Positions 25,373 through 33,156 of a DNA stretch of 64,000 nucleotides are shown here, in pieces. The notes beneath the pieces are model-generated. The model was not told where the DNA came from and did not search any database. It worked only from the letters and a program-made list of their open reading frames with translations. The position numbers and the translations under genes are program-made. The stretch spans positions 124,001-188,000 of the forward strand of contig JAEWLS010000011.1 of the NCBI GenBank assembly GCA_023457435.1, written 5' to 3'. This DNA comes from Pseudomonadota bacterium. Its GTDB lineage: Bacteria; Pseudomonadota; Alphaproteobacteria; Rhizobiales; Rhizobiaceae. The stretch's first letter is position 1. Each line of letters begins with the position of its first letter.

Positions 25373-26434
25373 ATGGTACGCAAGCTCCTGGCAACAACTG
25401 CCATCGCCACCCTGATCGCAACCGGCGCCTATGCGCAGACAACCACTCAGCCGGCACCGGCCGCGCCCAGCGGCACGATGCAGCCGGGCACGATGGCGCC
25501 TTCGACCGACAGCGCCGCGCCGGCGCCCATGATGAAGAAGGCCGAGGGTCATCTCGCTTCGAACATCATCGGCGAGACGGTCTACAACAGCGCCGGTGAC
25601 GACGCCGAGAACATCGGCGAGGTCAACGACATCGTTCTCGCCGCTGACGGCAGCGTCAAGGCGCTGATCGTCGGAGTTGGCGGGTTCCTTGGCATTGGCG
25701 AGAAGAACGTCGCGCTCGAGTATTCGCTGGCCAAGTGGCAGACACGCGACAATGACGAGTTCATCGTCATCGAGACGACTGCCGATGCGCTCAAGGCCCT
25801 GCCGGAGTTCGAGACCGCTGCCTACGAGATGCAGCCAGCCGACGCCGACGTCGCCGAGACCAAGCCGGCGACCGCCGAAGAGCTGAACCAGGCTCAGCAG
25901 GCCGCCGCAGCTAACAATGCCACGACCGAGACCGCGCCGAATGGAACGGCGCCGGCCAATGACACCATGGCGCAGGCCCCGGCGACGACCGGCACCGGCA
26001 TGGGGATGGGCACCGGCACGACAGCCCCCGCGGCGGACCAGACCGCACAGGCGCCGGCTACCGATCAGACGGCGACGGCCGCGATCAATCGTGACGAGCT
26101 GGATGAAGTCGCCATGGATCAGATCCGGAGCGAAGACTTCGTAGGCACCACCGTCTACGGCGCCAACGACCAGAACGTCGGCGAAGTCGGCGACGTGATC
26201 ATGACGGCTGACGGCAAGGTCGACGCCGTGGTGCTCGACGTCGGCGGCTTCCTCGGCATCGGCGAGAAGGAAGTGGCTGTCGGCCTCGACAACCTGACCT
26301 TCATGAAGAACGCGGACGGCGACATGTACGTCTACACGTCGCTGACCAAGGAGCAGCTCGAGGCGCAGGCCGCTTATGACGAGACCGGCTACCAGGCCAA
26401 CCGCGACTCCATGCGCATGGTCGTCCCGAACTAA
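25373..26434 (+). CDS. Secreted tandem PRC-barrel domain protein
   Basis: 353 residues from ATG with AGGAG upstream. Signal peptide at residues 1-21 (ending GAYA). Two PRC-barrel domains at about 60-140 and 245-325 each contain the identical GGFLGIGEK; between them is a low-complexity Ala/Thr/Gln/Met-rich linker of about 100 residues. Paired PRC barrels of this kind occur in envelope proteins of Rhizobiales; ligands are unknown. EcfG-type promoters lie upstream and a clear terminator follows, so it is a monocistronic stress gene. Confidence 0.88.
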   Translation: MVRKLLATTAIATLIATGAYAQTTTQPAPAAPSGTMQPGTMAPSTDSAAPAPMMKKAEGHLASNIIGETVYNSAGDDAENIGEVNDIVLAADGSVKALIVGVGGFLGIGEKNVALEYSLAKWQTRDNDEFIVIETTADALKALPEFETAAYEMQPADADVAETKPATAEELNQAQQAAAANNATTETAPNGTAPANDTMAQAPATTGTGMGMGTGTTAPAADQTAQAPATDQTATAAINRDELDEVAMDQIRSEDFVGTTVYGANDQNVGEVGDVIMTADGKVDAVVLDVGGFLGIGEKEVAVGLDNLTFMKNADGDMYVYTSLTKEQLEAQAAYDETGYQANRDSMRMVVPN

Positions 26435-26455
26435 GAAGTTCGAAACATGGACTGG

Positions 26456-26484
26456 AAAGGCCCGCCCACGTGGCGGGCCTTTTC
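26456..26484 (+). terminator. Rho-independent terminator after the PRC-barrel gene
   Basis: AAAGGCCCGCC (26456-26466), loop CACGT, GGCGGGCCTTTT (26472-26483). The 11-bp stem followed by T4 lies 22 bp past the stop codon. Confidence 0.9.
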
Positions 26485-26488
26485 GTTT

Positions 26489-26515
26489 GTGAACGGCGCC
26501 GAAGCCATCGTTCAC
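26489..26515. promoter_or_regulatory. Candidate operator: inverted repeat GTGAACG-N13-CGTTCAC
   Basis: Two perfect 7-bp half-sites (26489-26495 and 26509-26515) 108 bp upstream of the glyoxalase-type dioxygenase gene. The dyad size suits a dimeric MarR or LysR-type regulator, such as those controlling quinone/electrophile detoxification genes. No regulator gene is adjacent. Confidence 0.45.
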
Positions 26516-26622
26516 TAATGCAGCACAGTCCATGCTGCGGTCGGGCCATTTCGGAGACGAGCGCCTTGATCCACATTCCAGCCAGCGCGCGGCTGCAACA
26601 CCGCGGCCGAAAGGACCAAGCC

Positions 26623-27552
26623 ATGCTCAACCAGATCCAGGGCCTGCACCACGTCACCTCGATGGCGCGCGACGCGGCCGAGAACAACCGCTTCTTCACC
26701 GGGACGCTCGGCCTGCGCCGGGTCAAGAAGACCGTGAACTTCGACGCTCCTGACGTCTATCACCTCTACTACGGCGACGAGGCGGGAACGCCGGGCTCGG
26801 TGATGACCTACTTTCCGTTTCCCAACATCGCGCGCGGCAGGCCGGGCACCGGCGAAGTGGGCACCACCGCGTTTTCCGTCCCCCACGGCTCGCTTCCAGC
26901 GTGGCAGGACCGGTTGACGCAGCGCGGCGTCTCCGGCGTCGAGCGCCACGAGGCGTTCGGAGAGCAGCGGCTGTTCTTCCGGGGACCCGATGGAGACGGT
27001 TTCGCGCTGGTCGAGACGAAGGATGACAGCCGGCCCGGCTGGACCGGCGCTGGCGTTCCGGACAGCCTTGCGATCCGTGGCTTCCATTCGGTCGCCATGC
27101 GCCTGCAGGATGCGGGTGCGACGGCAGAACTCCTGAAGTTCATGGGCTACGAACAAACCGACAGGTCCGGCAACATGCGCCGGTTCGTCGTCCCCGACGG
27201 CAACGGAGCGAGCACAGTCGACATCGAGACGCTGCCGATGGCCACGCATGCGCGGCAAGGCGCCGGCTCGGTCCATCATGTGGCGTTCGCGGTCAAGGAC
27301 AGGGCAACGCAGCTCGAGGTACGCAAGGCGCTGCTCGACACAGGTTATCAGGTGACTCCGGTGATCGACCGCGACTATTTCTGGGCGATCTACTTCCGCA
27401 CCCCCGGCGGGGTGCTGTTCGAGATCGCCACCAACGAACCGGGCTTCGACCGCGACGAGGACAAGGCGCATCTCGGCGAGGCGCTGAAGCTCCCCAGGCA
27501 GCATGCGCATCTGCGCGGCTATCTGGAGGCGCATCTTGCGCCGCTGAGCTGA
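26623..27552 (+). CDS. VOC-family ring-cleaving dioxygenase (MhqO/LinE-like)
   Basis: 309 residues with two vicinal-oxygen-chelate modules. The first begins GLHHVTSMARDAAENNRFFTGTLGLRRV (metal His near residue 9); the second has SVHHVAFAVKD near residue 220 and the metal Glu in LFEIATN near residue 273. Proteins of this type (MhqO, YkcA) are putative extradiol dioxygenases induced by quinones. It is followed 10 bp later by an MhqD-like hydrolase, the same pairing as the Bacillus mhqNOD operon. Substrate is not shown. Confidence 0.85.
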   Translation: MLNQIQGLHHVTSMARDAAENNRFFTGTLGLRRVKKTVNFDAPDVYHLYYGDEAGTPGSVMTYFPFPNIARGRPGTGEVGTTAFSVPHGSLPAWQDRLTQRGVSGVERHEAFGEQRLFFRGPDGDGFALVETKDDSRPGWTGAGVPDSLAIRGFHSVAMRLQDAGATAELLKFMGYEQTDRSGNMRRFVVPDGNGASTVDIETLPMATHARQGAGSVHHVAFAVKDRATQLEVRKALLDTGYQVTPVIDRDYFWAIYFRTPGGVLFEIATNEPGFDRDEDKAHLGEALKLPRQHAHLRGYLEAHLAPLS

Positions 27553-27562
27553 GGAATTTCCG

Positions 27563-28195
27563 ATGAGCACCGATGCCTATGTTCATATCCGGACCGCGGG
27601 AATCGCAGGCGGGACGCTGGCCTTCGCCTTCCACGGAACAGGCGCCGACGAGCATCAGCTCGTCGGGCTCGCCGGGGAGCTGATGCCTGGCGCGACCATC
27701 GTCTCGCCGCGCGGCGACGTCTCCGAGTACGGCGCCGCGCGGTTCTTCCGGCGCACGGGCGAAGGCGTTTACGACATGGCCGACCTCGAACGCGCGACCC
27801 GGAAGATGGCCGGCTTCGTCGCGGCGCATCGCGACACCGAGCGTCCGGCCCGAACGGTCGGGCTCGGTTACTCCAACGGCGCCAACATCCTCGCGTCCAC
27901 GATCTTCGCGCAGCCCGGGCTGTTCGACGCGGCAGCGCTGATGCATCCGCTGATTCCGTTCGAACCGACCTATGCCGGGCGGCTCGAGCACCTCCGAATC
28001 CTGATCACCGCCGGCCGACGCGATCCGATCTGCCCGCCGGACCTGACCGAGCGCCTGGCGCTGTCGCTTGCACAGGCCGGCGCCAAGGTCGAGACTGCCT
28101 GGCACGACGGCGGTCATGAAGTGCGCCCGGCCGAGATCGACGCGGCCCGGAAATTCCTGGCCGCCAACCCGGCGAACGAGGAGCAAAGGGCGTGA
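27563..28195 (+). CDS. Alpha/beta hydrolase, MhqD-like carboxylesterase
   Basis: 210 residues. FAFHGTGADEHQLVGLA forms the oxyanion region; the nucleophile is Ser in GYSNGA (about residue 104), Asp in ITAGRRDPICP, and His in HDGGHEV, completing the triad. It belongs to the phospholipase/carboxylesterase group that includes MhqD. With the preceding dioxygenase it probably handles quinone-like or aromatic electrophiles. The stop overlaps the next gene's GTG. Confidence 0.87.
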   Translation: MSTDAYVHIRTAGIAGGTLAFAFHGTGADEHQLVGLAGELMPGATIVSPRGDVSEYGAARFFRRTGEGVYDMADLERATRKMAGFVAAHRDTERPARTVGLGYSNGANILASTIFAQPGLFDAAALMHPLIPFEPTYAGRLEHLRILITAGRRDPICPPDLTERLALSLAQAGAKVETAWHDGGHEVRPAEIDAARKFLAANPANEEQRA

Positions 28196-28482
28196 GCGAC
28201 ATCGAACGGGAAGATGGGGGCTCCAAGGGCCGCTACGTATTCAGGGGCGAGGGCGGCGCAGTGGCGGAGATGACCTATTCGCGGGTCAGCCCGAAGCTGA
28301 TCATCATCGACCACACCGAGGTGCCGGATGCGTTCCGGGGCCAGGGCGTCGGCGCGAAGCTGGTCGCCGAGGCCGTCAAGGACGCGCGCGCCGGCGGCGT
28401 GCGCATCATTCCGCTCTGTCCTTTCGCCGCCTCGCAGTTTCGCCGACACGGCGAGGACTGGGCGGACGTCCTGAACAAATAG
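28192..28482 (+). CDS. Small GNAT-fold N-acetyltransferase (YidJ/YjdJ-like)
   Basis: 96 residues from a GTG overlapping the upstream stop (GTGA). AEMTYSRVSPKLIIIDHTEVPDAFRGQGVGAKLVAEAV carries the acetyl-CoA motif RGQGVG, and IIPLCPFAASQFRRH with CPF is typical of this compact family (Gcn5-related, COG2388). Its substrate is unknown. It is third in the putative detoxification operon and meets the convergent ppa gene one base after its stop. Confidence 0.85.
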   Translation: MSDIEREDGGSKGRYVFRGEGGAVAEMTYSRVSPKLIIIDHTEVPDAFRGQGVGAKLVAEAVKDARAGGVRIIPLCPFAASQFRRHGEDWADVLNK

Positions 28483-28483
28483 G

Positions 28484-29017
28484 CTACTTCGCCGACTTCG
28501 CGCGCTCGATCGCCTCGACGATCATCTTGCGTGCGAAGGCAGCGTCGTGCCAGCCGCCGATTTTCACCCATTTGCCGGGTTCGAGATCCTTGTAGTGCTC
28601 GAAGAAATGCTCGATCTGCTTGAGCGTGATCTCGGGAAGGTCGGTGTACTCGAACACCTTGGTGTAGCGCTGCGTCAGCCTGGGCGCCGGTACCGCGATG
28701 ACCTTCTCGTCCTGGCCGGCATTGTCCTCCATGATCAGCACGCCGATCGGACGGACGTTGATGACGCAGCCCGGCACGAGCTCGCGCGTGTTGCAGATGA
28801 GAACGTCGATCGGGTCGCCGTCGCCCGACAGGGTGTGCGGGACGAAGCCGTAGTTCCCCGGATAGGTCATCGGCGTGTACAGGAAGCGATCGACGACGAG
28901 GACGCCGGCCTCCTTGTTCATCTCGTACTTGATCGGCTGGCCGCCGACCGGGACCTCGACGATGACGTTGACGTCTTCCGGCGGATTGTTGCCGATCGGG
29001 ATGGCATCGATGCGCAT
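28484..29017 (-). CDS. ppa: Inorganic pyrophosphatase (family I)
   Basis: 177 residues, standard length. Active-site regions EVPVGGQPIKYEMNKEAG, FLYTPMTYPGNYGFVP, and GDGDPIDVLI with the three metal-binding Asp are intact, as is KVIAVPAPR. It hydrolyses pyrophosphate in the cytoplasm to drive biosynthetic reactions. It is a single gene read leftward, convergent with the small acetyltransferase gene. Confidence 0.96.
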   Translation of the reverse strand: MRIDAIPIGNNPPEDVNVIVEVPVGGQPIKYEMNKEAGVLVVDRFLYTPMTYPGNYGFVPHTLSGDGDPIDVLICNTRELVPGCVINVRPIGVLIMEDNAGQDEKVIAVPAPRLTQRYTKVFEYTDLPEITLKQIEHFFEHYKDLEPGKWVKIGGWHDAAFARKMIVEAIERAKSAK

Positions 29018-29108
29018 GGCGTCGGGTCCTTGCTGAAGCTGGGTGGCGAACGCCTATCGCGCCGCCTGCCGCGGGGCAATGGAAGCGTCTTGGCGTCGTA
29101 AAGAAGGT

Positions 29109-29615
29109 CTAAGACCAGACGAAGGCGACCTTGCGCAGCGCCTTGGCGTCGAACACCTCGACGCCCTCGGCGATGTCGCGTCCGCCGAGCCCCTCGTAGA
29201 AGTTCAGCGCGCCGGTATTGTCCTCGAGCGCCCAGACCACCACGCCCTTCAGCCCGTTGGAGTCGAGCAGCTTGCGCGCCGCGGAGAACAGCCGGCTGCC
29301 GAGGCCGATGCCCTGGTACTCCGGCTTGAGGTACAGCTCGTAGATCTCGCCCTGCTGCTGCAGCTGGCGCGCGCGGTTGCGGCCGATGGTGGCGTAGCCC
29401 ACGACCTCGCCACCGATCTCGACGATGATGATGTTGGCGGCACGGCGGATCGCGTTCTTCCACCATTCGATGCCGCGGCGGCCGACCATCTTGGTCAGCG
29501 CCTTGTGCGGGATGATCCCGGAATATGCCCCAAGCCATGCCTCGTGGTGAACGTCGGCGATGGCCCCCGCGTCGCGCAGGTCGGCACGGCGTATGTCGAT
29601 GGTCAGCGTGCTCAT
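29109..29615 (-). CDS. GNAT family N-acetyltransferase
   Basis: 168 residues from the ATG at 29615 (STLTIDIRRADLRDAGAIADVH). The acetyl-CoA binding motif A is YLKPEYQGIGLGSRLF near residues 92-107, and ALNFYEGLGG follows. The predicted fold is complete; the substrate cannot be told. It sits between ppa and the TPM genes on the same strand, 73 bp from the latter. Confidence 0.85.
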   Translation of the reverse strand: MSTLTIDIRRADLRDAGAIADVHHEAWLGAYSGIIPHKALTKMVGRRGIEWWKNAIRRAANIIIVEIGGEVVGYATIGRNRARQLQQQGEIYELYLKPEYQGIGLGSRLFSAARKLLDSNGLKGVVVWALEDNTGALNFYEGLGGRDIAEGVEVFDAKALRKVAFVWS

Positions 29616-29688
29616 CCTGGCCGGATGATAGCCGGGCGGTTGCCCATCATGCAAGCGCGGGGCGGCGACAGGGCGCCGCCGGTCCCCG

Positions 29689-30327
29689 CTAGATTTCGAC
29701 CAGTCGGTCGTCGAGCTCGTTGGAATCGGCCGTGCCGCGGGGAAATTCCGCGGCCAAAAGGATGCCCGCCTCGCGGATCGCATGCTCGAAACCGGCGACG
29801 ATCTCGCCCTTGGCCGCATGGGAGACGATGTGGGCGACCATGGCGTTCCAGCGGTCCTGCGGCACGCGCGCATTGATCGCCTGGTCGGCGACGACTTCGG
29901 CGTAGCGCTCGGCCAGCGACAGAAAGAGCAGAACGCCGGTGCGGTTGGCGGTCGTGTGGATGTTCGTCGCGAGAAACTGGTTCACGGCATTGCGATGGGC
30001 GCGGATGAAGCGCAGCCGCGTCGGCACGAGGTGGATGCGCAAAGCTGGGAACAGCCATATCACTGCAATCGCCGTCAGAAGCGCCAGCGACTGGGCGGCG
30101 ACGAACTCCCAGAACTGCAGCGCGTGCCACGCCCGGTCGACCACCAGCCCGGCGATCAGGCTTGCGACCATCGCCGCGATCGCCAGGAAAAAGGCAGCAG
30201 GGAAGAAATAGTCGTCGCTCGAACGTGCGAGCACGCAGACGATCTCGCCGCTGGTGCCGGCCTCGGCGTCGCGAATGGCGGCGGTGATGCGCGCGTGGTC
30301 CTGCTGCGTGAGAACGCGATCCGCCAT
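29689..30327 (-). CDS. TPM-domain membrane protein
   Basis: 212 residues. N-terminal ITAAIRDAEAGTSGEIVCVLA and later GVLLFLSLAERYAEVVADQAIN resemble the TPM (phosphatase-like) domain, interrupted by two hydrophobic helices at about 42-60 and 75-95. It begins immediately after the stop of the other TPM gene. In many bacteria such pairs follow lemA, which is absent here. Role in the envelope is unknown. Confidence 0.8.
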   Translation of the reverse strand: MADRVLTQQDHARITAAIRDAEAGTSGEIVCVLARSSDDYFFPAAFFLAIAAMVASLIAGLVVDRAWHALQFWEFVAAQSLALLTAIAVIWLFPALRIHLVPTRLRFIRAHRNAVNQFLATNIHTTANRTGVLLFLSLAERYAEVVADQAINARVPQDRWNAMVAHIVSHAAKGEIVAGFEHAIREAGILLAAEFPRGTADSNELDDRLVEI

Positions 30328-31182
30328 CTACCAACTCCCCGATGCGCCGCCGCCGCCCGACGAACCGCCGCCGCCGGAGAACCCGCCGCTGCTGCTCGAA
30401 CCTGAAGACCAGCTCGAGCCGCCCGAGGACCAGCCCGAAGAGCCGCCGGAAGACGTGCCGTTGTAGCTGAAATCGAGACCGAGCCAGCGATACTTGCCCG
30501 GCGCTATCTTGCGGCCGAACAGGCGCGCCCCGACCGACAAGAGGATGGTCGTCGAGAAGATCAGGACGAATATCGTCCCGAACACGATGAACGGCCAGTC
30601 GATCATGTCGGTGAAGTTCTCGACGAAGGGCGCGGGCTGGTTGCGCTCGTAGCGGGCCTCGAGTTCGGCGGCGTTGCCCTCGAGAACCGTGATGATGTCG
30701 TCGACCGCGCCTGTAATGCCGCCGGCGAAATCGCCGGCGCGGAAGGCCGGCACCATCGTGTTCTCGATGATCAGCTTGGAGTGAAGGTCCGTCAGCGTGC
30801 CTTCGAGCCCGTAGCCGACCTCGATCCGCATCTTGCGGTCGTTGAGCGCGACCAGGAGAAGGACACCATTGTCCTCGCCAGCCTGGCCGAGCCCCCAGGC
30901 GCGAAACAGGCGGTTGGCGTAGGGTTCGAGCGCCTCGCCGTCGAGGCTGGGGATGGTCGCCACGACGATCTGGTCGGACGATTTCGCCTCGAATGCTGCA
31001 AGCTTCTGCGTGAGCGCAGCTTCCGCAGCGCTATCGATGATGCCCGCATTGTCGACGACACGGCCGGTGAGCGGCGGCAGCGCCGCCTGCGCGAAAGCGC
31101 CGCAAGCAAAGGCCAGGAACAGCAGTGTGGCGGCGGCCCAGACGCGCAGACCTGGCCGCCCTGTCGCAGCGGAAGATTGCAT
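30328..31182 (-). CDS. Secreted/membrane TPM-domain protein with Gly/Ser tail
   Basis: 284 residues: signal peptide (about 1-31), TPM domain (about 35-165: LTGRVVDNAGIID, DNGVLLLVALNDRKMRIEVGYGLEG), one membrane segment near 195-220, and a C-terminal tail of about 45 residues made almost only of Gly, Ser and Trp. This is the YgcG-like family. The tail is the typical low-complexity end. It is translated ahead of the second TPM gene. Confidence 0.88.
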   Translation of the reverse strand: MQSSAATGRPGLRVWAAATLLFLAFACGAFAQAALPPLTGRVVDNAGIIDSAAEAALTQKLAAFEAKSSDQIVVATIPSLDGEALEPYANRLFRAWGLGQAGEDNGVLLLVALNDRKMRIEVGYGLEGTLTDLHSKLIIENTMVPAFRAGDFAGGITGAVDDIITVLEGNAAELEARYERNQPAPFVENFTDMIDWPFIVFGTIFVLIFSTTILLSVGARLFGRKIAPGKYRWLGLDFSYNGTSSGGSSGWSSGGSSWSSGSSSSGGFSGGGGSSGGGGASGSW

Positions 31183-31214
31183 GGCGAATGATTATCGAAG
31201 CCGCAGGGCGGCGT

Positions 31215-31838
31215 CTACTCAGCGGCCGCAGGCGCTGGCCGCAGGACATTGAGGAGGGCGCCATAGGGCGCAAGCATGGCGAGCGCGATCAGCAGCTTGA
31301 CGGCAAGATCGCCAAAGGCGAGCGAAACCCACAGCGGTGCCTCGCCGCCCATCCACGCCACCGGGTCGGCGAGCGAACCGTCTGGCCTTGCGAAGGCGGT
31401 GTCGAGCCAGGCGAAACGGGCCGCGAAAGCCAGGGAGAAGAAGATGACCGTGTCAAGGAGCGAGCCAATAACGCTCGAGATCAATGGAGCGCGCCACCAG
31501 ACCTGGCGCCGCATCATGTCGAACACGGTGACGTCGAGCAGCTGCGCACACAGGAAGGCAGCACCCGAGGCGATGGCGATCCGCGGCGTCGCGAGGTAGA
31601 CCGAGGCGAGCACGGCAATGACAAAGCCGGCGAGCACGACGATCCGCGCGCGGTCCGCACCGAAATGACGGTTGGTCAGGTCGGTGACCAGGAAGGCGAC
31701 GGGATAGGTGAAGGCGCCGAAGGTGAGCACGTCGCCCATGCCGAACCACGGCACAGGATACTGAACGAGAACGTTCGATGCGGCGACGACGAGAGCCATC
31801 GCAGCCACGAACGGCCACAGCGCCTTGAGCGAGCTCAT
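31215..31838 (-). CDS. yhhQ: Queuosine precursor transporter (YhhQ/VUT family)
   Basis: 207 residues with six hydrophobic segments. VQYPVPWFG, TFGAFTYPVAFLVTDLTNRHFG and LIDVTVFDMMRR-like QLLDVTVFDMM are VUT/YhhQ signatures. YhhQ imports the queuosine precursors preQ0/preQ1 for tRNA modification. A preQ1-I-like aptamer overlaps its start codon (31836-31865), which matches the function. It is read leftward 56 bp after rpmB. Confidence 0.9.
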   Translation of the reverse strand: MSSLKALWPFVAAMALVVAASNVLVQYPVPWFGMGDVLTFGAFTYPVAFLVTDLTNRHFGADRARIVVLAGFVIAVLASVYLATPRIAIASGAAFLCAQLLDVTVFDMMRRQVWWRAPLISSVIGSLLDTVIFFSLAFAARFAWLDTAFARPDGSLADPVAWMGGEAPLWVSLAFGDLAVKLLIALAMLAPYGALLNVLRPAPAAAE

Positions 31839-31865
31839 TTTTTTATCCTGGGTGATGGAACCAGC
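31836..31865 (-). promoter_or_regulatory. preQ1-I-like riboswitch overlapping the yhhQ start
   Basis: On the minus strand: stem CTGG (31864-31861) with CCAG (31851-31848), loop TTCCATCAC, then GATAAAAAA and the start codon ATG (31838-31836). Loop bases CAT (31857-31855) can pair with ATG, at the same places where UAG pairs with CUA in the Bacillus preQ1-I aptamer; the following C (ligand-binding in Bacillus) is kept. The Shine-Dalgarno AGGA (31849-31846) overlaps the stem. Bound ligand would therefore hide both ribosome site and start. Inferred from pattern only. Confidence 0.55.
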
Positions 31866-31894
31866 GGGCGGCCATGGTGGCCGCTCCGGAAGTC

Positions 31895-32191
31895 TCAGGC
31901 GGCGGTCTGCTCGGCGAGCTTCTTGCCGATCTGCTTCTTCAGCAGACGCGCGCGCTGCGAGAGCTCGGCCGCGTCGGCCTTGGCCAGGAAGGCGTCGAGG
32001 CCACCGCGATGCTCGACCGAGCGCAGGGCGTTGGCCGAAATGCGCAGGCGCACGTTCTGACCGAGCGCGTCCGACATCAGCGTCACATTGACGAGATTCG
32101 GCAGGAAGCGGCGCTTGGTCTTGTTGTTGGCGTGGCTGACATTGTTGCCGGTGAGAACGGCCTTGCCGGTCAGTTCGCAGGTACGGGACAT
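31895..32191 (-). CDS. rpmB: 50S ribosomal protein L28
   Basis: 98 residues including the start. MSRTCELTGKAVLTGNNVSHANNKTKRRFLPNL is the usual L28 N-terminus, followed by RLRISANALRSVEHRGG and a Lys-rich C-terminal helix. It is a structural protein of the large ribosomal subunit. Single gene; no zinc Cys motif. Confidence 0.97.
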   Translation of the reverse strand: MSRTCELTGKAVLTGNNVSHANNKTKRRFLPNLVNVTLMSDALGQNVRLRISANALRSVEHRGGLDAFLAKADAAELSQRARLLKKQIGKKLAEQTAA

Positions 32192-32395
32192 CGTTTCAAA
32201 CCTTCAGCTTCGTTCCCGGCCACGTCTACAACACGCCAGTTGGGCGCGGACTGTCAGGCGGCCTGCGGGAAAAGTCGCGGTTCCTTAGTTGCATTTGCCC
32301 TCAGGGTCAAGTCGCGCATGGCGCAACGAACCGCAAGGCCTGGCCGTGGCAACCGCGCCATGCCCTCGATAGCATCGGAAAATTGGAGAACGAAG

Positions 32396-32836
32396 ATGAA
32401 CCTGATCGTCCGGCCGCTGGTGACGAGCGACTTAGAGCAATGGCGGCGCTTGTGGACCGCCTATCTGGAGTTCTACGAGACCCGGCTGCCCGAGACGGTC
32501 TACGCCACCACCTGGGCGCGGCTATTCGCGGCGGGCGAGTTCGAGCCGCGCGGATGGCTGGCGTTGCACGAACGCAAGCCGGTCGGTCTGGTGCATGCGA
32601 TCATGCACCGCACCTGCTGGGCGGAGGCCAACAACTGCTACCTGCAGGACCTTTACGCCGATCCCGAAGCGCGCGGCATGGGGGTAGGACGCGCGCTGAT
32701 CGAGGAGGTGTATCGCCACGCCGATCGCGCCGGCGCCAACAACGTCTACTGGAACACCCACGAAACGAACGCGACCGCGCGAAAGCTCTATGACCGCATC
32801 GCCAAACGCTCGGGATTCATCCAATATAAGCGCTGA
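32396..32836 (+). CDS. GNAT family N-acetyltransferase
   Basis: 146 residues from the ATG at 32396 (NLIVRPLVTSDLEQWRRLW), with TTGGAG upstream. Acetyl-CoA motif DLYADPEARGMGVGRALIEEVYRHA near residues 85-109 and NVYWNTHETNATARKLYDRIA follow. The pattern resembles the YjaB/RimI-like GNAT branch acting on small molecules; substrate unknown. Followed 18 bp later by a small secreted protein. Confidence 0.87.
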   Translation: MNLIVRPLVTSDLEQWRRLWTAYLEFYETRLPETVYATTWARLFAAGEFEPRGWLALHERKPVGLVHAIMHRTCWAEANNCYLQDLYADPEARGMGVGRALIEEVYRHADRAGANNVYWNTHETNATARKLYDRIAKRSGFIQYKR

Positions 32837-32854
32837 GCCTGCCAAGGAGTATCC

Positions 32855-33154
32855 ATGCGCCTCGCCATCTTAGCCGCGGTCGCCTCGCTGTTCGCCGCAC
32901 CCGCACTTGCCCAGGATTATCCCTTCGTCGGCGAGTGGGATTGCGAGGTCGCGACCTTCGTCTTCACCAACGACGTCTACAACAACGGGTCGGAGGACCT
33001 GCCCATCGAGGAGGTCCAGGAAGGCACAGACGGAACGTGGACTCTGATGTTCGCAGACGGATACATGATCACGCTCGGCGACATCACGCGCAAGTCGATG
33101 ACCTGGCTGTCCGGCGAAAGCGGTGACGCGTTCTCCTGCCGCAAGGTGAACTGA
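32855..33154 (+). CDS. Small secreted protein of unknown function
   Basis: 99 residues. Signal peptide 1-19 (LAAVASLFAAPALA-Q). The mature domain YPFVGEWDCEVATFVFTNDVYNNG has an alternating, beta-rich pattern with two cysteines (about residues 30 and 95) that could form a disulfide, and resembles lipocalin-like or DUF-type extracytoplasmic modules, but I do not recognise the family. Its stop is 2 bp before the VWA gene's start. Confidence 0.7.
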   Translation: MRLAILAAVASLFAAPALAQDYPFVGEWDCEVATFVFTNDVYNNGSEDLPIEEVQEGTDGTWTLMFADGYMITLGDITRKSMTWLSGESGDAFSCRKVN

Positions 33155-33156
33155 AT

